Shown: positions 22,800-31,597, numbered from the stretch's first letter. The stretch is DNA of 64,000 bases from Streptomyces yatensis (GCF_018069625.1 NZ_CP072941.1:1054001-1118000); one strand, 5' to 3'. Notes: generated from the letters alone by a model not told the origin. Made by a program: numbers and translations.

Positions 22800-23267
22800 A
22801 TGGCCGATGAGGCGACCCTCAAGAAGATGGCCCTGGAATACGCGCGGCGGATGAACGCCGGTGATGTCGAGGCCGTATTGGAGCTGTTCTCGGACGATAT
22901 CGTCTTCGAAGACCCGGTCGGCGCTCCCCCGCTCATCGGAAAGGACGCGCTTCGCGGCCATATCGCCTGGTCCATGGAATGCCAGGTACATGAGACCCCG
23001 GGCCGTCCGGTCACCTCGATGGACGGCCGCAGGGTGGCGGTGCCGACCACGGTCACGGTGTACGCACCGGCCAAACTCACCTTCAGCATCATCGGCGTGA
23101 TCGAACTCGGCGATGACGGTCTGGTCCATCACGCCCAGGCGTTCTGGGGCATCACGGATACGAAAGTGGGCGACGGCCCCGAACTCACCGGTGTCGCGCA
23201 TTTCATGGCGGTCACCCAAAACCTCGCCAAGATGGTCCAGGCCAAGGGCAGCCCCAGTCCGATGTAA
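22800..23267 (+). CDS. MonB/LasB-type small SnoaL-fold epoxide hydrolase/cyclase, second copy
   Basis: 155 residues. It is a clear paralogue of the preceding protein: both share the RRMNA helix, FEDPVG with Asp38, GxDALR and Glu65, but the C-terminal halves differ strongly. In monensin two such proteins (MonBI and MonBII) act together on the polyepoxide, so a pair here is expected for a cascade that forms several rings. It lacks the proline-rich insertion seen near residues 90-110 of its neighbour and ends with a longer C-terminal helix. Same-strand spacing of 35 nt on both sides suggests one transcript. The family call is firm; the division of labour is unknown. Confidence 0.87.
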   Translation: MADEATLKKMALEYARRMNAGDVEAVLELFSDDIVFEDPVGAPPLIGKDALRGHIAWSMECQVHETPGRPVTSMDGRRVAVPTTVTVYAPAKLTFSIIGVIELGDDGLVHHAQAFWGITDTKVGDGPELTGVAHFMAVTQNLAKMVQAKGSPSPM

Positions 23268-23302
23268 AAGGCCGTAAGCGGTGAAGGGACGAAAGCAGAA
23301 CC

Positions 23303-24733
23303 ATGACCGAACCCAAGCACGGAATCGTTCTGGGCGGAGGCTGGGCGGGAATGCTGGCTGCCCATGTGCTGGCCCGCCATCTGGAGCGCGTCACCGTCGT
23401 GGAGCGCGATGTGCTGCCGGACGGGCCCCGGCACCGTAAGGGATCGCCGCAGGGACGCCATGTCCATGTGCTGTGGTCCAGCGGTGCGCGCATCGTGGAC
23501 ACACTGCTGCCGGGCATGATCGACCAACTGCTCGACGCGGGCGCCCGCCGGATCGGTTTCCATCAGGACCTGGTGACCTTGACGTCCCACGGCTGGCAAC
23601 ACCGCTTTCCACCGCGGCAGTACGCCCTGATGTGCACCCGCCCGTTCCTGGACTGGAAGGTCCGCGCTCGCGTTCTGGCCACCGGGCGGATCACGTTACG
23701 TCAGCGCACCGAGATCCTCGATCTGGTCGGCGACGCCAAGCGGGTCACCGGGGTCCGGGTGCGCGACATGGACACCGGTGCGCAGGAGACGCTGGAGGCC
23801 GATCTGGTGATCGACGCCTCCGGGCGCGGTTCCCGGCTCCGGCACTGGCTGTCGGCGCTGGAGGTGCCGCCGCTCGAGGAGGACATCGTCGACGCGGGCA
23901 TCGCGTACGCCACCCGCGTGTACCAGGCGCCGCCGGGTGCCGCCGCCGGATTCCCCGCCGTCAACGTGGCCGCCGACCACCGGCTGCGCGAGCCGGGCCG
24001 GTTCGGGGTGGTGTATCCGCAGGAGGACGGCACCTGGATGGTGACCCTGTCGTGCACCCGCGGCGCCGGACTGCCCGCACACGACGACGACTTCCTGCCC
24101 TACGCCCGGACACTGCGCCATCCGCTGGTCGCCGATCTCATCGACCTCGCCAAGCCGCTGACCTCGGTGGCCGTCTCGCGTGTCGGCGCCAACCGGCGGC
24201 TGTATCCGGAACGGCTGGACATCTGGCCGGAGGGGCTGCTGGTGCTCGGCGACGCGCTGGCCGCGTTCAACCCCATCTACGGCCATGGGATGAGCTCCGC
24301 GGCTCGTGCGGCCGCCGCGCTGGACACCGAGCTGCGGCGGTCCGGGAGCGATGTGGGCGCGACCCGGCGGGCCCAGCACGCGATCAGCGCCACCGTGGAC
24401 GATCCCTGGATCATGGCCGCGTCCAAGGATGTGGAGTACGTCAACTGCCGGATGAGCACGACGGATCCGCGGCTGACGGGCGGGGCCGTGGCCCGGCAGC
24501 GCTTCTCCGATCTGATCGCCGACCGGTCGATCCGCTCCTCGGCGGTGTGTGATGTGGTGACCGATGTCATCAGCCTGACCGCCCCGCAGTCCGAGCTGGC
24601 GTCCAGCCGCTTTCTGTCGCTGATGCACAAGGACCGGGTCCTCCCGGAGCTCACCGAGCCGCCACTGACCGCCGATGAGCTCGCGCTGGTGAACCTGACA
24701 CCGCGCAGCACGGTGAGTGCGGGCGGCTCATGA
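23303..24733 (+). CDS. nigCI: FAD-dependent polyene epoxidase, MonCI/LasC type
   Basis: 476 residues. The N-terminus has the FAD-binding GGGWAG fingerprint (about 11-16). A second FAD motif, [10 protein letters not shown], lies around 315-324 and is followed by YGHGMS, as in class A flavoprotein monooxygenases. The [12 protein letters not shown] stretch (about 44-55) resembles polyether epoxidases. Its role is to epoxidise the trisubstituted olefins left by the DH-KR modules before ring closure. Codon 132 is TTA (23696-23698), the rare leucine codon read by the bldA tRNA in Streptomyces, so the step may be developmentally gated. It lies directly after the MonB-like pair, and its stop overlaps the next start (ATGA). 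The symbol is assigned from context. Confidence 0.9.
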   Translation: MTEPKHGIVLGGGWAGMLAAHVLARHLERVTVVERDVLPDGPRHRKGSPQGRHVHVLWSSGARIVDTLLPGMIDQLLDAGARRIGFHQDLVTLTSHGWQHRFPPRQYALMCTRPFLDWKVRARVLATGRITLRQRTEILDLVGDAKRVTGVRVRDMDTGAQETLEADLVIDASGRGSRLRHWLSALEVPPLEEDIVDAGIAYATRVYQAPPGAAAGFPAVNVAADHRLREPGRFGVVYPQEDGTWMVTLSCTRGAGLPAHDDDFLPYARTLRHPLVADLIDLAKPLTSVAVSRVGANRRLYPERLDIWPEGLLVLGDALAAFNPIYGHGMSSAARAAAALDTELRRSGSDVGATRRAQHAISATVDDPWIMAASKDVEYVNCRMSTTDPRLTGGAVARQRFSDLIADRSIRSSAVCDVVTDVISLTAPQSELASSRFLSLMHKDRVLPELTEPPLTADELALVNLTPRSTVSAGGS

Positions 24734-27700
24734 GCAACGAGGAAAAGCTCGTCGACTATCTCAAGTGGACCACGGCCGAGCTCCATGAGACCCGGCAGCG
24801 GCTGCGGGAGGTCCAGGCGCAGCTGGCGGAGCCGATCGCCGTCGTCGGCATGGCCTGCCGCTTTCCCGGCGGTGTGCGCACCCCGGCACAGCTGTGGGAG
24901 CTGGTGGCCGACGAGCGGGACGCCGTCTCCAGCTTCCCCACCGACCGGGGCTGGGACCTGGAGAACCTCTATCACCCCGATCCGGAGCACCACGGCACCT
25001 CGTACGTGCGGGCCGGTGGCTTCATCTATGACGCGGCCGACTTCGACGCGGAGTTCTTCGACATCGGCGCCCGGGAAGCGGCGGCCATCGAACCGCAGCA
25101 GCGGATGCTGCTGGAGCTGGCCTGGGAGGCGACGGAGAGCGCGGGTATCGATCCGCACACCCTGCGGGGCAGCCGGACCGGCGTCTACACCGGGGTGATG
25201 TACCACGACTACGCCTCGCGGCTGGACGAGATCCCCGAGGGCCTGCTGGGCCACGTGGGCAACGGCAACGCGGGCAGTGTGTCCTCGGGCCGGGTGGCGT
25301 TCACCCTCGGTCTGCAGGGCGCGGCGGTCAGCTTGGACACCGCGTGTTCGTCGTCGCTGGTGGCGATGCATCTGGCGGCCGGATCGCTGCGCCGGGGCGA
25401 GTGCACGCTGGCGCTGGCCGGTGGCGCCGCCATCATGTACACCGCGAGCGTCTTCCAAGTGGCCTCCAGTCAGCGCCAGTTGTCCCCCGATGTCCGGTGC
25501 CGGTCGTTCGCTGACGCCGCCGACGGCATGGTGTACGGGGAGGGCTCCGGGCTGGTGCTGCTGGAGCGGCTGTCGGACGCGCGGCGCAACGGGCATCCCG
25601 TGCTGGCCGTCATCCGGGGCTCGGCGATCAACCAGGACGGTGCCAGTACGGGCATGGCCGCTCCCAACGGCCCCGCCCAGCAGCAGCTGATCCGCGACGC
25701 CCTGGCCGACGCCCGGCTGTCCACGGGGGATGTGGACGCGGTGGAGGCGCACGGCACCGGTACCGCGTTCGGCGACTCCATCGAGCTCCAGGCGCTGCTC
25801 GCCACGTATGGCCAGGGCCGTCCGGAGGACCGGCCGCTGCTGTTGGGATCCATCAAGTCGAATCTCGGTCATACGCAGGCCGCCGCGGGAATGGCCGGTG
25901 TGATCAAGATGGTGATGGCGATGCGCCGGGGCGTGCTGCCACGTTCGCTCCACATCGACCGGCCGACCCGGCTGGTGCACTGGCGCAAGGGCGCGGTGCG
26001 GCTGCTGACCGAGCGGACGGAGTGGCCGCGAGTGGACCGGCCGCGGCGGGCCGGGGTGTCCTCGTTCAGCGCCAGCGGCACCAACGCCCATGTGATTCTC
26101 GAGGAGTTCACCGAATCGGTGGAGTCTGATGTCGACGACAGTGGCGCCCGCGACCCGGGGCTGGTGCCGTGGGTGGTGTCCGCGCGAGGTGCGGCGGCGC
26201 TGCGCGGCCAGGCCCGTGCGCTGGCCGCGCATACGGCGGCGGCCGGTCCGGGGCTGTCCCCCGTCGAGGTGGGATGGTCACTGGTGACCACGCGGTCGGC
26301 CTTCGACCACCGGGCGGTCGTGGTCGGCCGGGGGCCTGATGAGCTGAGGGCGGGGCTGGCGGCGCTGGCGGCCGGTGAGCCGCATCCCTCGGTGGTGGGA
26401 CCCGAGGTGGCCCGTGCCGGCGCGGCGGCCGCCTCGGTGGGCGGGACGGTGTTGGTCTTCGGTGGCGAGGGTCGCCACCTCCCGGGGACGGGCGCCGAGC
26501 TGTACGACCGGTTCCCCGTCTTCGCCTCCGCCTTCGACGAGGCCGGTGAGCTGCTGGGAGTGAAGGGGGACCGCGACGCGTCCTCCCGGGAGGGGTTGTT
26601 CGCCCTCTACGTCGCACTGGCCCGGCTGCTGGCCTCGGTGGGGGTGCGTTCCGACGCGGTGGTGGGCTGTGGGGTCGGTGAGATCGCCGCGGCGCACATC
26701 GCCGGTGCTCTCGACCTCACCCGCGCCTGCCGCCTGGTAGCCGCCGGCACCGATCCGAGCACGGTGGAGTACGAGCGGCCGCCCCTGCCCTCGCTCGATG
26801 AGGCCGGCGCGGTGTGGGAGCTGGGGCCGGAGGCGATGCTGACCTCCGCCCCGGCGGCGCTGGTGCTGTCGCCCTTCCGGGGCGATGGGGCCGAGGGGAC
26901 CGAAAAGTCGGAGGTGCGGGAGCTGTTGTGCGGCCTGGCACGTATGCACACCATGGGCGCCACCGTGGACTGGGTCGCGCTGTTCGACGGCGATCCGGCT
27001 CCCCGCACCGTCGCCCTGCCCACCTATGCCTTTCAACGGCAGCGCTTCTGGCTGGAGAACGAGGCTCCGGCGGATGCCGTGTCCCGGGCCGAGACCTGGG
27101 CGGACGCCGAGTTCTGGGACGCCGTGGCCCGTACGGACACGGCGGCCCTGACCCGGGCACTCGAGGTCCCCGCCGACCGACGGGACGTGCTCGCGGAGAT
27201 CCTTCCCGCCCTGGCCACCTGGCGGCGGCAGCGGGAGTGGTGCTACCGCATCGCCTGGAAACCCCTCGCCGACCCGCCGACGTCACGACTGACCGGCACC
27301 TGGCTGGTCGTGACGTCCGGCCACAGCGGGTCCGGTGACAGCGGCGGCGACGCCATGGTGACCGCCGTGATCACCGCGCTGCGCGACCATGGCGCCGAGG
27401 CCGTCGTGTTCGCCCCGGACACCACATCTTCGGAGACCACACCGCCGGACGAGGAGACCCGGGCCCGGCGGATGTCCGAAGCCGTCGCCGGGCGGCCGGT
27501 CGCCGGGGTGCTCTCCCTGCTGGCAGTGGAGCCACCGACCGGCGACGGGCGCGGCCCGGCACTCGCCCCGACCCTCGACGTGTTCGAGACACTGCGCCGG
27601 GCCGGGATCGAGGCACCGGTGTGGCTGGCCACCCGTGGGGGCGTCGGCGTCGACCTGGGCGATCCGATGTCCCGTCCGGAGCAGGCCCGGTTCTGGGGTC

Positions 27701-28674
27701 TGGGCGGGGCGCTGGCGATGGAGCGTCCGCGCCGGTGGGGCGGGCTGGTCGACCTGCCGGAGCTGTTCGACGACCGGGCGGGACGGCGGTTCGCTGCGGT
27801 CCTGGCCGGGGCGTACGGCGAGGTGGAGGTGGCCGTGCGCGGCGACAGCTGCTTCGCCCGGCGCCTGGTGCGCGACACCCCCACGGCCCCCACCACCCCT
27901 GCCCGACGGCTCCGGGGGACGGTCCTCATCACGGGCGCCGCCACCACCCTGGCCGCGCACACCGCCCGTTGGGCAGCCGAGGAGGGCGCCGAACACCTGC
28001 TGCTGGTCGACACCGCACCACCGGTCGCCGACCTGGTGGCCGAGCTGAACGCCTCGGGCGTACGGGTCTCCGTGGCCAACGTCGACGTGGCGGACCCGGA
28101 GGCGCTCGCCGCGGCGGTCACGGGCATTCCCGCGGAGTTCCCGCTGACGGCCGTCCTGCATCTCGCGGCGCCGCTGGCCGCCGAGACGGGGCAGTTGGAC
28201 GCGGCGCGGATCGAGGACGAGTGGGCGGCGACAGTGGCGGGTGCGGTGAACCTCTGCGCGCTCGGCAGCAGCCATGAGCTGTCGGTCCTGGTGCTCGGGT
28301 GCTCGATCGTGGGCGTCCTGCCCAGCCCGGGCCTGGGCAACCAGGCGCCGGCCCACGCCTATCTGAGCGCGCTGGCCCAGGGGTGCCGGGCGCGGGGCGT
28401 TCCGGCGACCTCGGTGTGCTGGGGTTCGATCGACGAGCCCGACACGGCCGTCGGCGCCGCCAAGCAGCTGAGGACCAACGGGATGCCCGCACTGCCCCAG
28501 CGCTCGGCCGCCGCCCTGCTGCGGCAGGCGGTCATGGCCGACATGGCCTCCGTGGTCATCGCGGACATCGACTGGGCCTGGATGACCGCACACGCCTCCG
28601 AGCTGGGAACGGATCGGCTCTTCGATGGCCTTTCCGGCCCTTCGGCCACGCCGCATACGCACCACGGTCGGTGA
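24730..28674 (+). CDS. KSX chain-transfer ketosynthase with decayed AT and KR
   Basis: 1314 residues. An N-terminal docking helix and an intact-looking KS (Cys206 in DTACSSS, HGTGT, KSNLGH) are followed by an AT remnant. The GQGSQ motif is GGEGR (about 579-583), the nucleophile motif is GCGVGE (646-651, Gly648 for Ser), and the segment with the specificity motif is deleted. A KR remnant has GAATTLA instead of GGTGTLG and Gln1205 where the catalytic Tyr should be. There is no ACP. Polyether clusters such as monensin and nanchangmycin use a KSX and a discrete ACPX to take the chain off the assembly line; the next gene is such an ACP. I read this as that transferase, evolved from a normal KS-AT-KR-ACP module. 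Confidence 0.88.
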   Translation: MSNEEKLVDYLKWTTAELHETRQRLREVQAQLAEPIAVVGMACRFPGGVRTPAQLWELVADERDAVSSFPTDRGWDLENLYHPDPEHHGTSYVRAGGFIYDAADFDAEFFDIGAREAAAIEPQQRMLLELAWEATESAGIDPHTLRGSRTGVYTGVMYHDYASRLDEIPEGLLGHVGNGNAGSVSSGRVAFTLGLQGAAVSLDTACSSSLVAMHLAAGSLRRGECTLALAGGAAIMYTASVFQVASSQRQLSPDVRCRSFADAADGMVYGEGSGLVLLERLSDARRNGHPVLAVIRGSAINQDGASTGMAAPNGPAQQQLIRDALADARLSTGDVDAVEAHGTGTAFGDSIELQALLATYGQGRPEDRPLLLGSIKSNLGHTQAAAGMAGVIKMVMAMRRGVLPRSLHIDRPTRLVHWRKGAVRLLTERTEWPRVDRPRRAGVSSFSASGTNAHVILEEFTESVESDVDDSGARDPGLVPWVVSARGAAALRGQARALAAHTAAAGPGLSPVEVGWSLVTTRSAFDHRAVVVGRGPDELRAGLAALAAGEPHPSVVGPEVARAGAAAASVGGTVLVFGGEGRHLPGTGAELYDRFPVFASAFDEAGELLGVKGDRDASSREGLFALYVALARLLASVGVRSDAVVGCGVGEIAAAHIAGALDLTRACRLVAAGTDPSTVEYERPPLPSLDEAGAVWELGPEAMLTSAPAALVLSPFRGDGAEGTEKSEVRELLCGLARMHTMGATVDWVALFDGDPAPRTVALPTYAFQRQRFWLENEAPADAVSRAETWADAEFWDAVARTDTAALTRALEVPADRRDVLAEILPALATWRRQREWCYRIAWKPLADPPTSRLTGTWLVVTSGHSGSGDSGGDAMVTAVITALRDHGAEAVVFAPDTTSSETTPPDEETRARRMSEAVAGRPVAGVLSLLAVEPPTGDGRGPALAPTLDVFETLRRAGIEAPVWLATRGGVGVDLGDPMSRPEQARFWGLGGALAMERPRRWGGLVDLPELFDDRAGRRFAAVLAGAYGEVEVAVRGDSCFARRLVRDTPTAPTTPARRLRGTVLITGAATTLAAHTARWAAEEGAEHLLLVDTAPPVADLVAELNASGVRVSVANVDVADPEALAAAVTGIPAEFPLTAVLHLAAPLAAETGQLDAARIEDEWAATVAGAVNLCALGSSHELSVLVLGCSIVGVLPSPGLGNQAPAHAYLSALAQGCRARGVPATSVCWGSIDEPDTAVGAAKQLRTNGMPALPQRSAAALLRQAVMADMASVVIADIDWAWMTAHASELGTDRLFDGLSGPSATPHTHHGR

Positions 28675-28699
28675 TCACGCCGACCGGCCCCAACCAGGC

Positions 28700-28704
28700 G
28701 GGAG
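28700..28704 (+). promoter_or_regulatory. Ribosome binding site GGGAG of the discrete ACP gene
   Basis: GGGAG lies 5 nt before the ATG at 28710. It favours that start over the in-frame ATG near 28779, whose nearest purine run is about 11 nt away. Confidence 0.65.
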
Positions 28705-28709
28705 TACCG

Positions 28710-29117
28710 ATGAACACACACACCACCGTCAACAACCACACGCCCGGCGACGCCGGCCCTCAAGGAGACGGATCCGCGATGCAGACGGAGAAGAGCGAAA
28801 CCGCACTGGACGGGGCGGCGCTGCACCAGGCGCTCGCCATCGCCACGGCCGAGGAGCGCGAGGACATCCTGCGGGAGACCGTGCGCGCGCAGCTCGCCGA
28901 CATCCTGGCACCCGCCGTGGTGGACGACGACAGCAACTTCCTGGAGAACGGCCTCACTTCGCTGACCGCTCTCGAGCTCACCCGCAATCTGATGACGCTC
29001 ACCGACGTGGAGATCCCCCTCGTCGCCATTCTGGAGTACCCCACCCCCGCCCAGCTCGGCCACTACCTCGCCGAGGCGTACGCCGCGGTCAACTCCGGTG
29101 ACGGCGCCACGGCCTAG
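28710..29117 (+). CDS. Discrete acyl carrier protein (ACPX)
   Basis: 135 residues, the carrier fold occupying about 45-125 after a flexible Thr/Asn/Gly-rich N-terminus. The attachment site reads NGLTSLTALEL with Ser84; the usual Asp before the Ser is Thr, unlike every integrated ACP in this window (DSL or DSI). A stand-alone carrier after KSX is the hallmark of polyether pathways in which epoxidation and cyclisation take place on a bound chain. The small thioesterase encoded at 30644 would then release it. The gene is the last of the plus-strand run and is followed 18 nt later by a strong hairpin. An alternative start near 28779 would give a shorter leader without touching the domain. Confidence 0.9.
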   Translation: MNTHTTVNNHTPGDAGPQGDGSAMQTEKSETALDGAALHQALAIATAEEREDILRETVRAQLADILAPAVVDDDSNFLENGLTSLTALELTRNLMTLTDVEIPLVAILEYPTPAQLGHYLAEAYAAVNSGDGATA

Positions 29118-29134
29118 TCCGGCCCGCAGGGCAC

Positions 29135-29177
29135 AACGCCGCGCGGGAGGGGGACAAACCCCCTCCCGCGCGGCGTT
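29135..29177. terminator. Bidirectional terminator hairpin between convergent genes
   Basis: A perfect 19-bp inverted repeat (29135-29153 with 29159-29177) encloses the 5-nt loop ACAAA. It lies midway between the ACP stop (29117) and the P450 stop (29212). Four T follow on the plus strand (29176-29179, two of them in the stem). Confidence 0.9.
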
Positions 29178-29211
29178 TTCCAGTCGGTGGTGCGCGGCTT
29201 CCGCCGGTGTG

Positions 29212-30471
29212 TCAGAACGCGCAGTCCACGTGTTTGATGGCCTCGACGAAGCTGGCCACCAGCCGCCGGGGCTCCCCCACGGTGCGGATCTCCGGCAGCC
29301 GGCCGAACAGCTCACGGAAGAGGACCGTGACCTCCATGCGGGCCAGATGGGCGCCCAGGCAGAAGTGCGGGCCGACCGACCCGAAGGTCATATGCGGATT
29401 GGGGTCCCGGGTGATGTCGAACTGATAGGGGTCGGTGAAGACGTCCTCGTCCCGGTTGGCGGACCAGTAGAAGAGCAGCAACTTGTCGCCCTCCTGGAAG
29501 CGGTGGCCGTTCACCTCGCAGTCCCGTTTGACGGTGCGGCGCATCCAGTTGATGGGGGTCGCGACCCGCAGAATCTCCTCGACCGCGCCCGGCGCGTAGG
29601 TCTCGAAGTCGGAGAGCAGCAGCTTCCGCTGCTCCGGATGTTCGGTGAGCAGCACCAGACCACGTGAGATCGCGTTACGGGTGGTCTCCATTCCGGCGAC
29701 GACGAGCAGGATGAAGAAGGAGGAGAGCTCTTCGGGGCTCAGCCGCTCACCGTCGATCTGCGCCTGCACCAGCCGGGTGACCAGATCCCCGGTGGGGTTA
29801 CGGGTGCGGTCGGCGGCGAGCCGTGAGATGTAGTCGGCGAGTTCATGGGAGGTCTTCAGCAGGGCGGCGGTGGCCTGATCGGCCCGGGGAACGTATTCGG
29901 GGTCGAAGGTGCCGACGATGACATTGGACCGGTCGTAAATGAACTCGTAGTCGTCGCCGGGAATGCCCATCATGCCGCTGAGCACCGCGATCGGCATGAT
30001 CGCCGCGACGTTCCGTACGAAGTCGCCCGGGCCGTCCGCGATGAGGTCGTCGACAATCTTCCGGGCCGCCTTTTGGGACGCCACCTCGAACTCGGCGGCC
30101 ATTCCCCGGCCGAACGCGCGGGACACCAGCCGGCGCAGCCGGGCGTGCTGGGGATTGTCCATATTGATCATCGATCCGAAGAAGCTGTTGAACTCCTCCG
30201 GCAGATCGATGATGCTGATCGCGGTGGGCAGCGAGCCGAAGTCCTGCGGACGGCGGCTCACCTCGGCGATATCGGCGTGCCTGACCATCGCGTAATAGCC
30301 GGACCCACGCCCGAACCCGGGCATGACCGGCTCACGGAAGAGCACGGGCTCCGGCCGCCGGCGCAGCGCCGCGAAGGCGGCGTCACGGTCGCCGTAGGGC
30401 TGGGCCCAGAAGGACAAGTCGGTGAGGTCGATGTTGTCGACATGGGTGAACCTCGATTCCGGGGGATACAC
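29212..30471 (-). CDS. nigD: Cytochrome P450 hydroxylase
   Basis: 419 residues, GTG start at 30471 with GTGAGG just upstream. The I-helix motif is AGMETT (259-264), the K-helix is E299-x-x-R302, and the haem-binding stretch is FGSVGPHFCLG with Cys371. That stretch is one residue longer than the common FGxGxHxCxG, as also seen in CYP124/125-like enzymes. No membrane anchor is visible, as usual for soluble bacterial P450s. In a nigericin pathway a P450 is needed to oxidise the terminal methyl to the hydroxymethyl group next to the hemiketal, and this is the only P450 here. Gene symbol and substrate are inferred from context. It is transcribed alone, divergent from the thioesterase gene. Confidence 0.9.
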   Translation of the reverse strand: MYPPESRFTHVDNIDLTDLSFWAQPYGDRDAAFAALRRRPEPVLFREPVMPGFGRGSGYYAMVRHADIAEVSRRPQDFGSLPTAISIIDLPEEFNSFFGSMINMDNPQHARLRRLVSRAFGRGMAAEFEVASQKAARKIVDDLIADGPGDFVRNVAAIMPIAVLSGMMGIPGDDYEFIYDRSNVIVGTFDPEYVPRADQATAALLKTSHELADYISRLAADRTRNPTGDLVTRLVQAQIDGERLSPEELSSFFILLVVAGMETTRNAISRGLVLLTEHPEQRKLLLSDFETYAPGAVEEILRVATPINWMRRTVKRDCEVNGHRFQEGDKLLLFYWSANRDEDVFTDPYQFDITRDPNPHMTFGSVGPHFCLGAHLARMEVTVLFRELFGRLPEIRTVGEPRRLVASFVEAIKHVDCAF

Positions 30472-30643
30472 AGCGCCTCACTTCGGCTCGGAGTCTACGG
30501 TCGGTAAAAGAGTCGGGTCGGCATGAGAAAATGAATCGCCCGGCGGCCCAGCATCTCGCGCCCCGCTTAAGTGCCGCTAATCTGCGCGGACATCACATGC
30601 CCAGCGGTCGAATCGGATTGGGCTACCCGGCTAGAATTCCGGC
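30472..30643. promoter_or_regulatory. Divergent intergenic region, P450 / thioesterase
   Basis: 172 bp between the two divergent starts, visibly richer in A and T than flanking coding DNA. It should hold both promoters. Near the P450 a TAGACT (minus strand, 30492-30497) could be a -10 box, without a convincing -35. No clear operator palindrome was recognised. Confidence 0.5.
30632..30637 (+). promoter_or_regulatory. Candidate -10 box TAGAAT for a leaderless thioesterase mRNA
   Basis: TAGAAT ends 6 nt before the ATG at 30644, so transcription would begin at or next to the start codon. There is no Shine-Dalgarno sequence, which fits a leaderless message. No good -35 match was found at 17-18 nt spacing. 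Confidence 0.45.
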
Positions 30644-31510
30644 ATGGATCTTTCCGTGCCCGTAACCGACGATGTGAAATTGCATTTCCGGCACCGGCCG
30701 GGAACGGCGTCGCTTCCCTTTCTCCTGGTCCATGGCATGGCCTCCAGCGCCCGGCTGTGGGACGAGGTGGCCGACCATCTGGCCGCCGCGGGCCATGCGG
30801 TGTACGCGGTGGATCTGCGTGGCCACGGTGACTCCGACACACCGGAAACCGGCTACGACACCCAGACCGCGGTCGCGGATCTGGTGGCGGCGTCCGCCGC
30901 CCTCGGGCTGGACCGGGTGGTGGTGGCCGGCCACTCCTGGGGCGGCAATGTCTCGGTGCGGCTGACCGCCGAGCACCCCGAGCTGGTGGCCGCGCTGGCC
31001 CTCGTGGACGGCGGCTGGCTGGAGCCGGCCAAGGCGTTCGCGTCCTGGGACGCGTTCGTCGGGGCGTTGCGGCCCGCGTCCCTGGAGGGCGCCACCGTGC
31101 AGAGCGTGAGCGACTACTTCCGCGCCATCCACCCGGACTGGTCCCCGGCGGCGATCGAGGCCGCGGTGGACACGATGCTGGTGAACCCGGACGGCTCGCT
31201 GTCCCGGCGCATGTCCACCGAGCAGCACATGTCGATCCTGCACAGCATCTGGAACGAGCCGCCGAGGCCGTGGTACGCGGCCATCACGGTGCCCACTCTG
31301 CTGATGCCCGCCATTCCCAAGGGCGCGGACGGGAAGTGGGCGGACCGCATCCGCTCCCGCATCAGGGAGACCACGGCCGATCTGCGCCACGCGACGATGC
31401 GCGAATATCTCGACTCCGAGCACGATCTGCACGCCCAGCGTCCGCGGCGGGTGGCCGACGATCTGCTCGACCTGGCCCGCGGCGTCCAGCCGGCCCTCGA
31501 CGCTCGCTGA
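30644..31510 (+). CDS. nigCII: Polyether chain-releasing thioesterase, NanE/MonCII type
   Basis: 288 residues, alpha/beta-hydrolase fold: LVHGMASS oxyanion loop (28-35), nucleophile elbow GHSWGG with Ser98, Asp122 (LVDGGW) and His263 (HDLHAQRP). The spacing equals the triad I recall for NanE of nanchangmycin (Ser96-Asp120-His261) shifted by two throughout. That family hydrolyses the finished polyether from ACPX. This fits the absence of any thioesterase domain in the PKS proteins seen here. An epoxide hydrolase of the same fold is a less likely alternative, because a serine rather than an aspartate is the nucleophile. The gene stands alone, ending in a double hairpin facing the minus-strand PKS. 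Confidence 0.88.
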   Translation: MDLSVPVTDDVKLHFRHRPGTASLPFLLVHGMASSARLWDEVADHLAAAGHAVYAVDLRGHGDSDTPETGYDTQTAVADLVAASAALGLDRVVVAGHSWGGNVSVRLTAEHPELVAALALVDGGWLEPAKAFASWDAFVGALRPASLEGATVQSVSDYFRAIHPDWSPAAIEAAVDTMLVNPDGSLSRRMSTEQHMSILHSIWNEPPRPWYAAITVPTLLMPAIPKGADGKWADRIRSRIRETTADLRHATMREYLDSEHDLHAQRPRRVADDLLDLARGVQPALDAR

Positions 31511-31512
31511 CT

Positions 31513-31569
31513 CACCGCATAGGCGAACTCCCCGTACGGTCTGCGTACGGGGAGTTCGCGTATGCGGTG
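31513..31569. terminator. Long hairpin terminator between convergent genes
   Basis: Inner stem of 16 bp (31523-31538 with 31544-31559) around a 5-nt loop, extended by a G-G mismatch and a further 9 bp (31513-31521 with 31561-31569). It starts 3 nt after the thioesterase stop. Confidence 0.85.
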
Positions 31570-31595
31570 GTCGCGGGCCGGGGCCCGCGACCACC
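31566..31595. terminator. Second hairpin overlapping the first
   Basis: A 14-bp inverted repeat (31566-31579 with 31582-31595) ends 2 nt from the stop of the minus-strand PKS gene. It shares 31566-31569 with the right arm of the first hairpin, so each strand may favour a different fold. Confidence 0.75.
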
Positions 31596-31597
31596 GG

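Noticed and set aside
22327..23267. Aromatic polyketide cyclases (SnoaL proper)
   Set aside because: Same fold, but the pairing, the Asp38/Glu65 positions and the neighbouring polyene epoxidase point to epoxide opening; there is no type II PKS here.
27900..28450. Active ketoreductase in the 24730-28674 protein
   Set aside because: Both the NADPH glycine motif and the catalytic Tyr are gone.
28299..28709. Upstream extension of the discrete ACP frame
   Set aside because: It would lie inside the KSX gene in another frame and has no carrier-domain content; GGGAG before 28710 marks the start.
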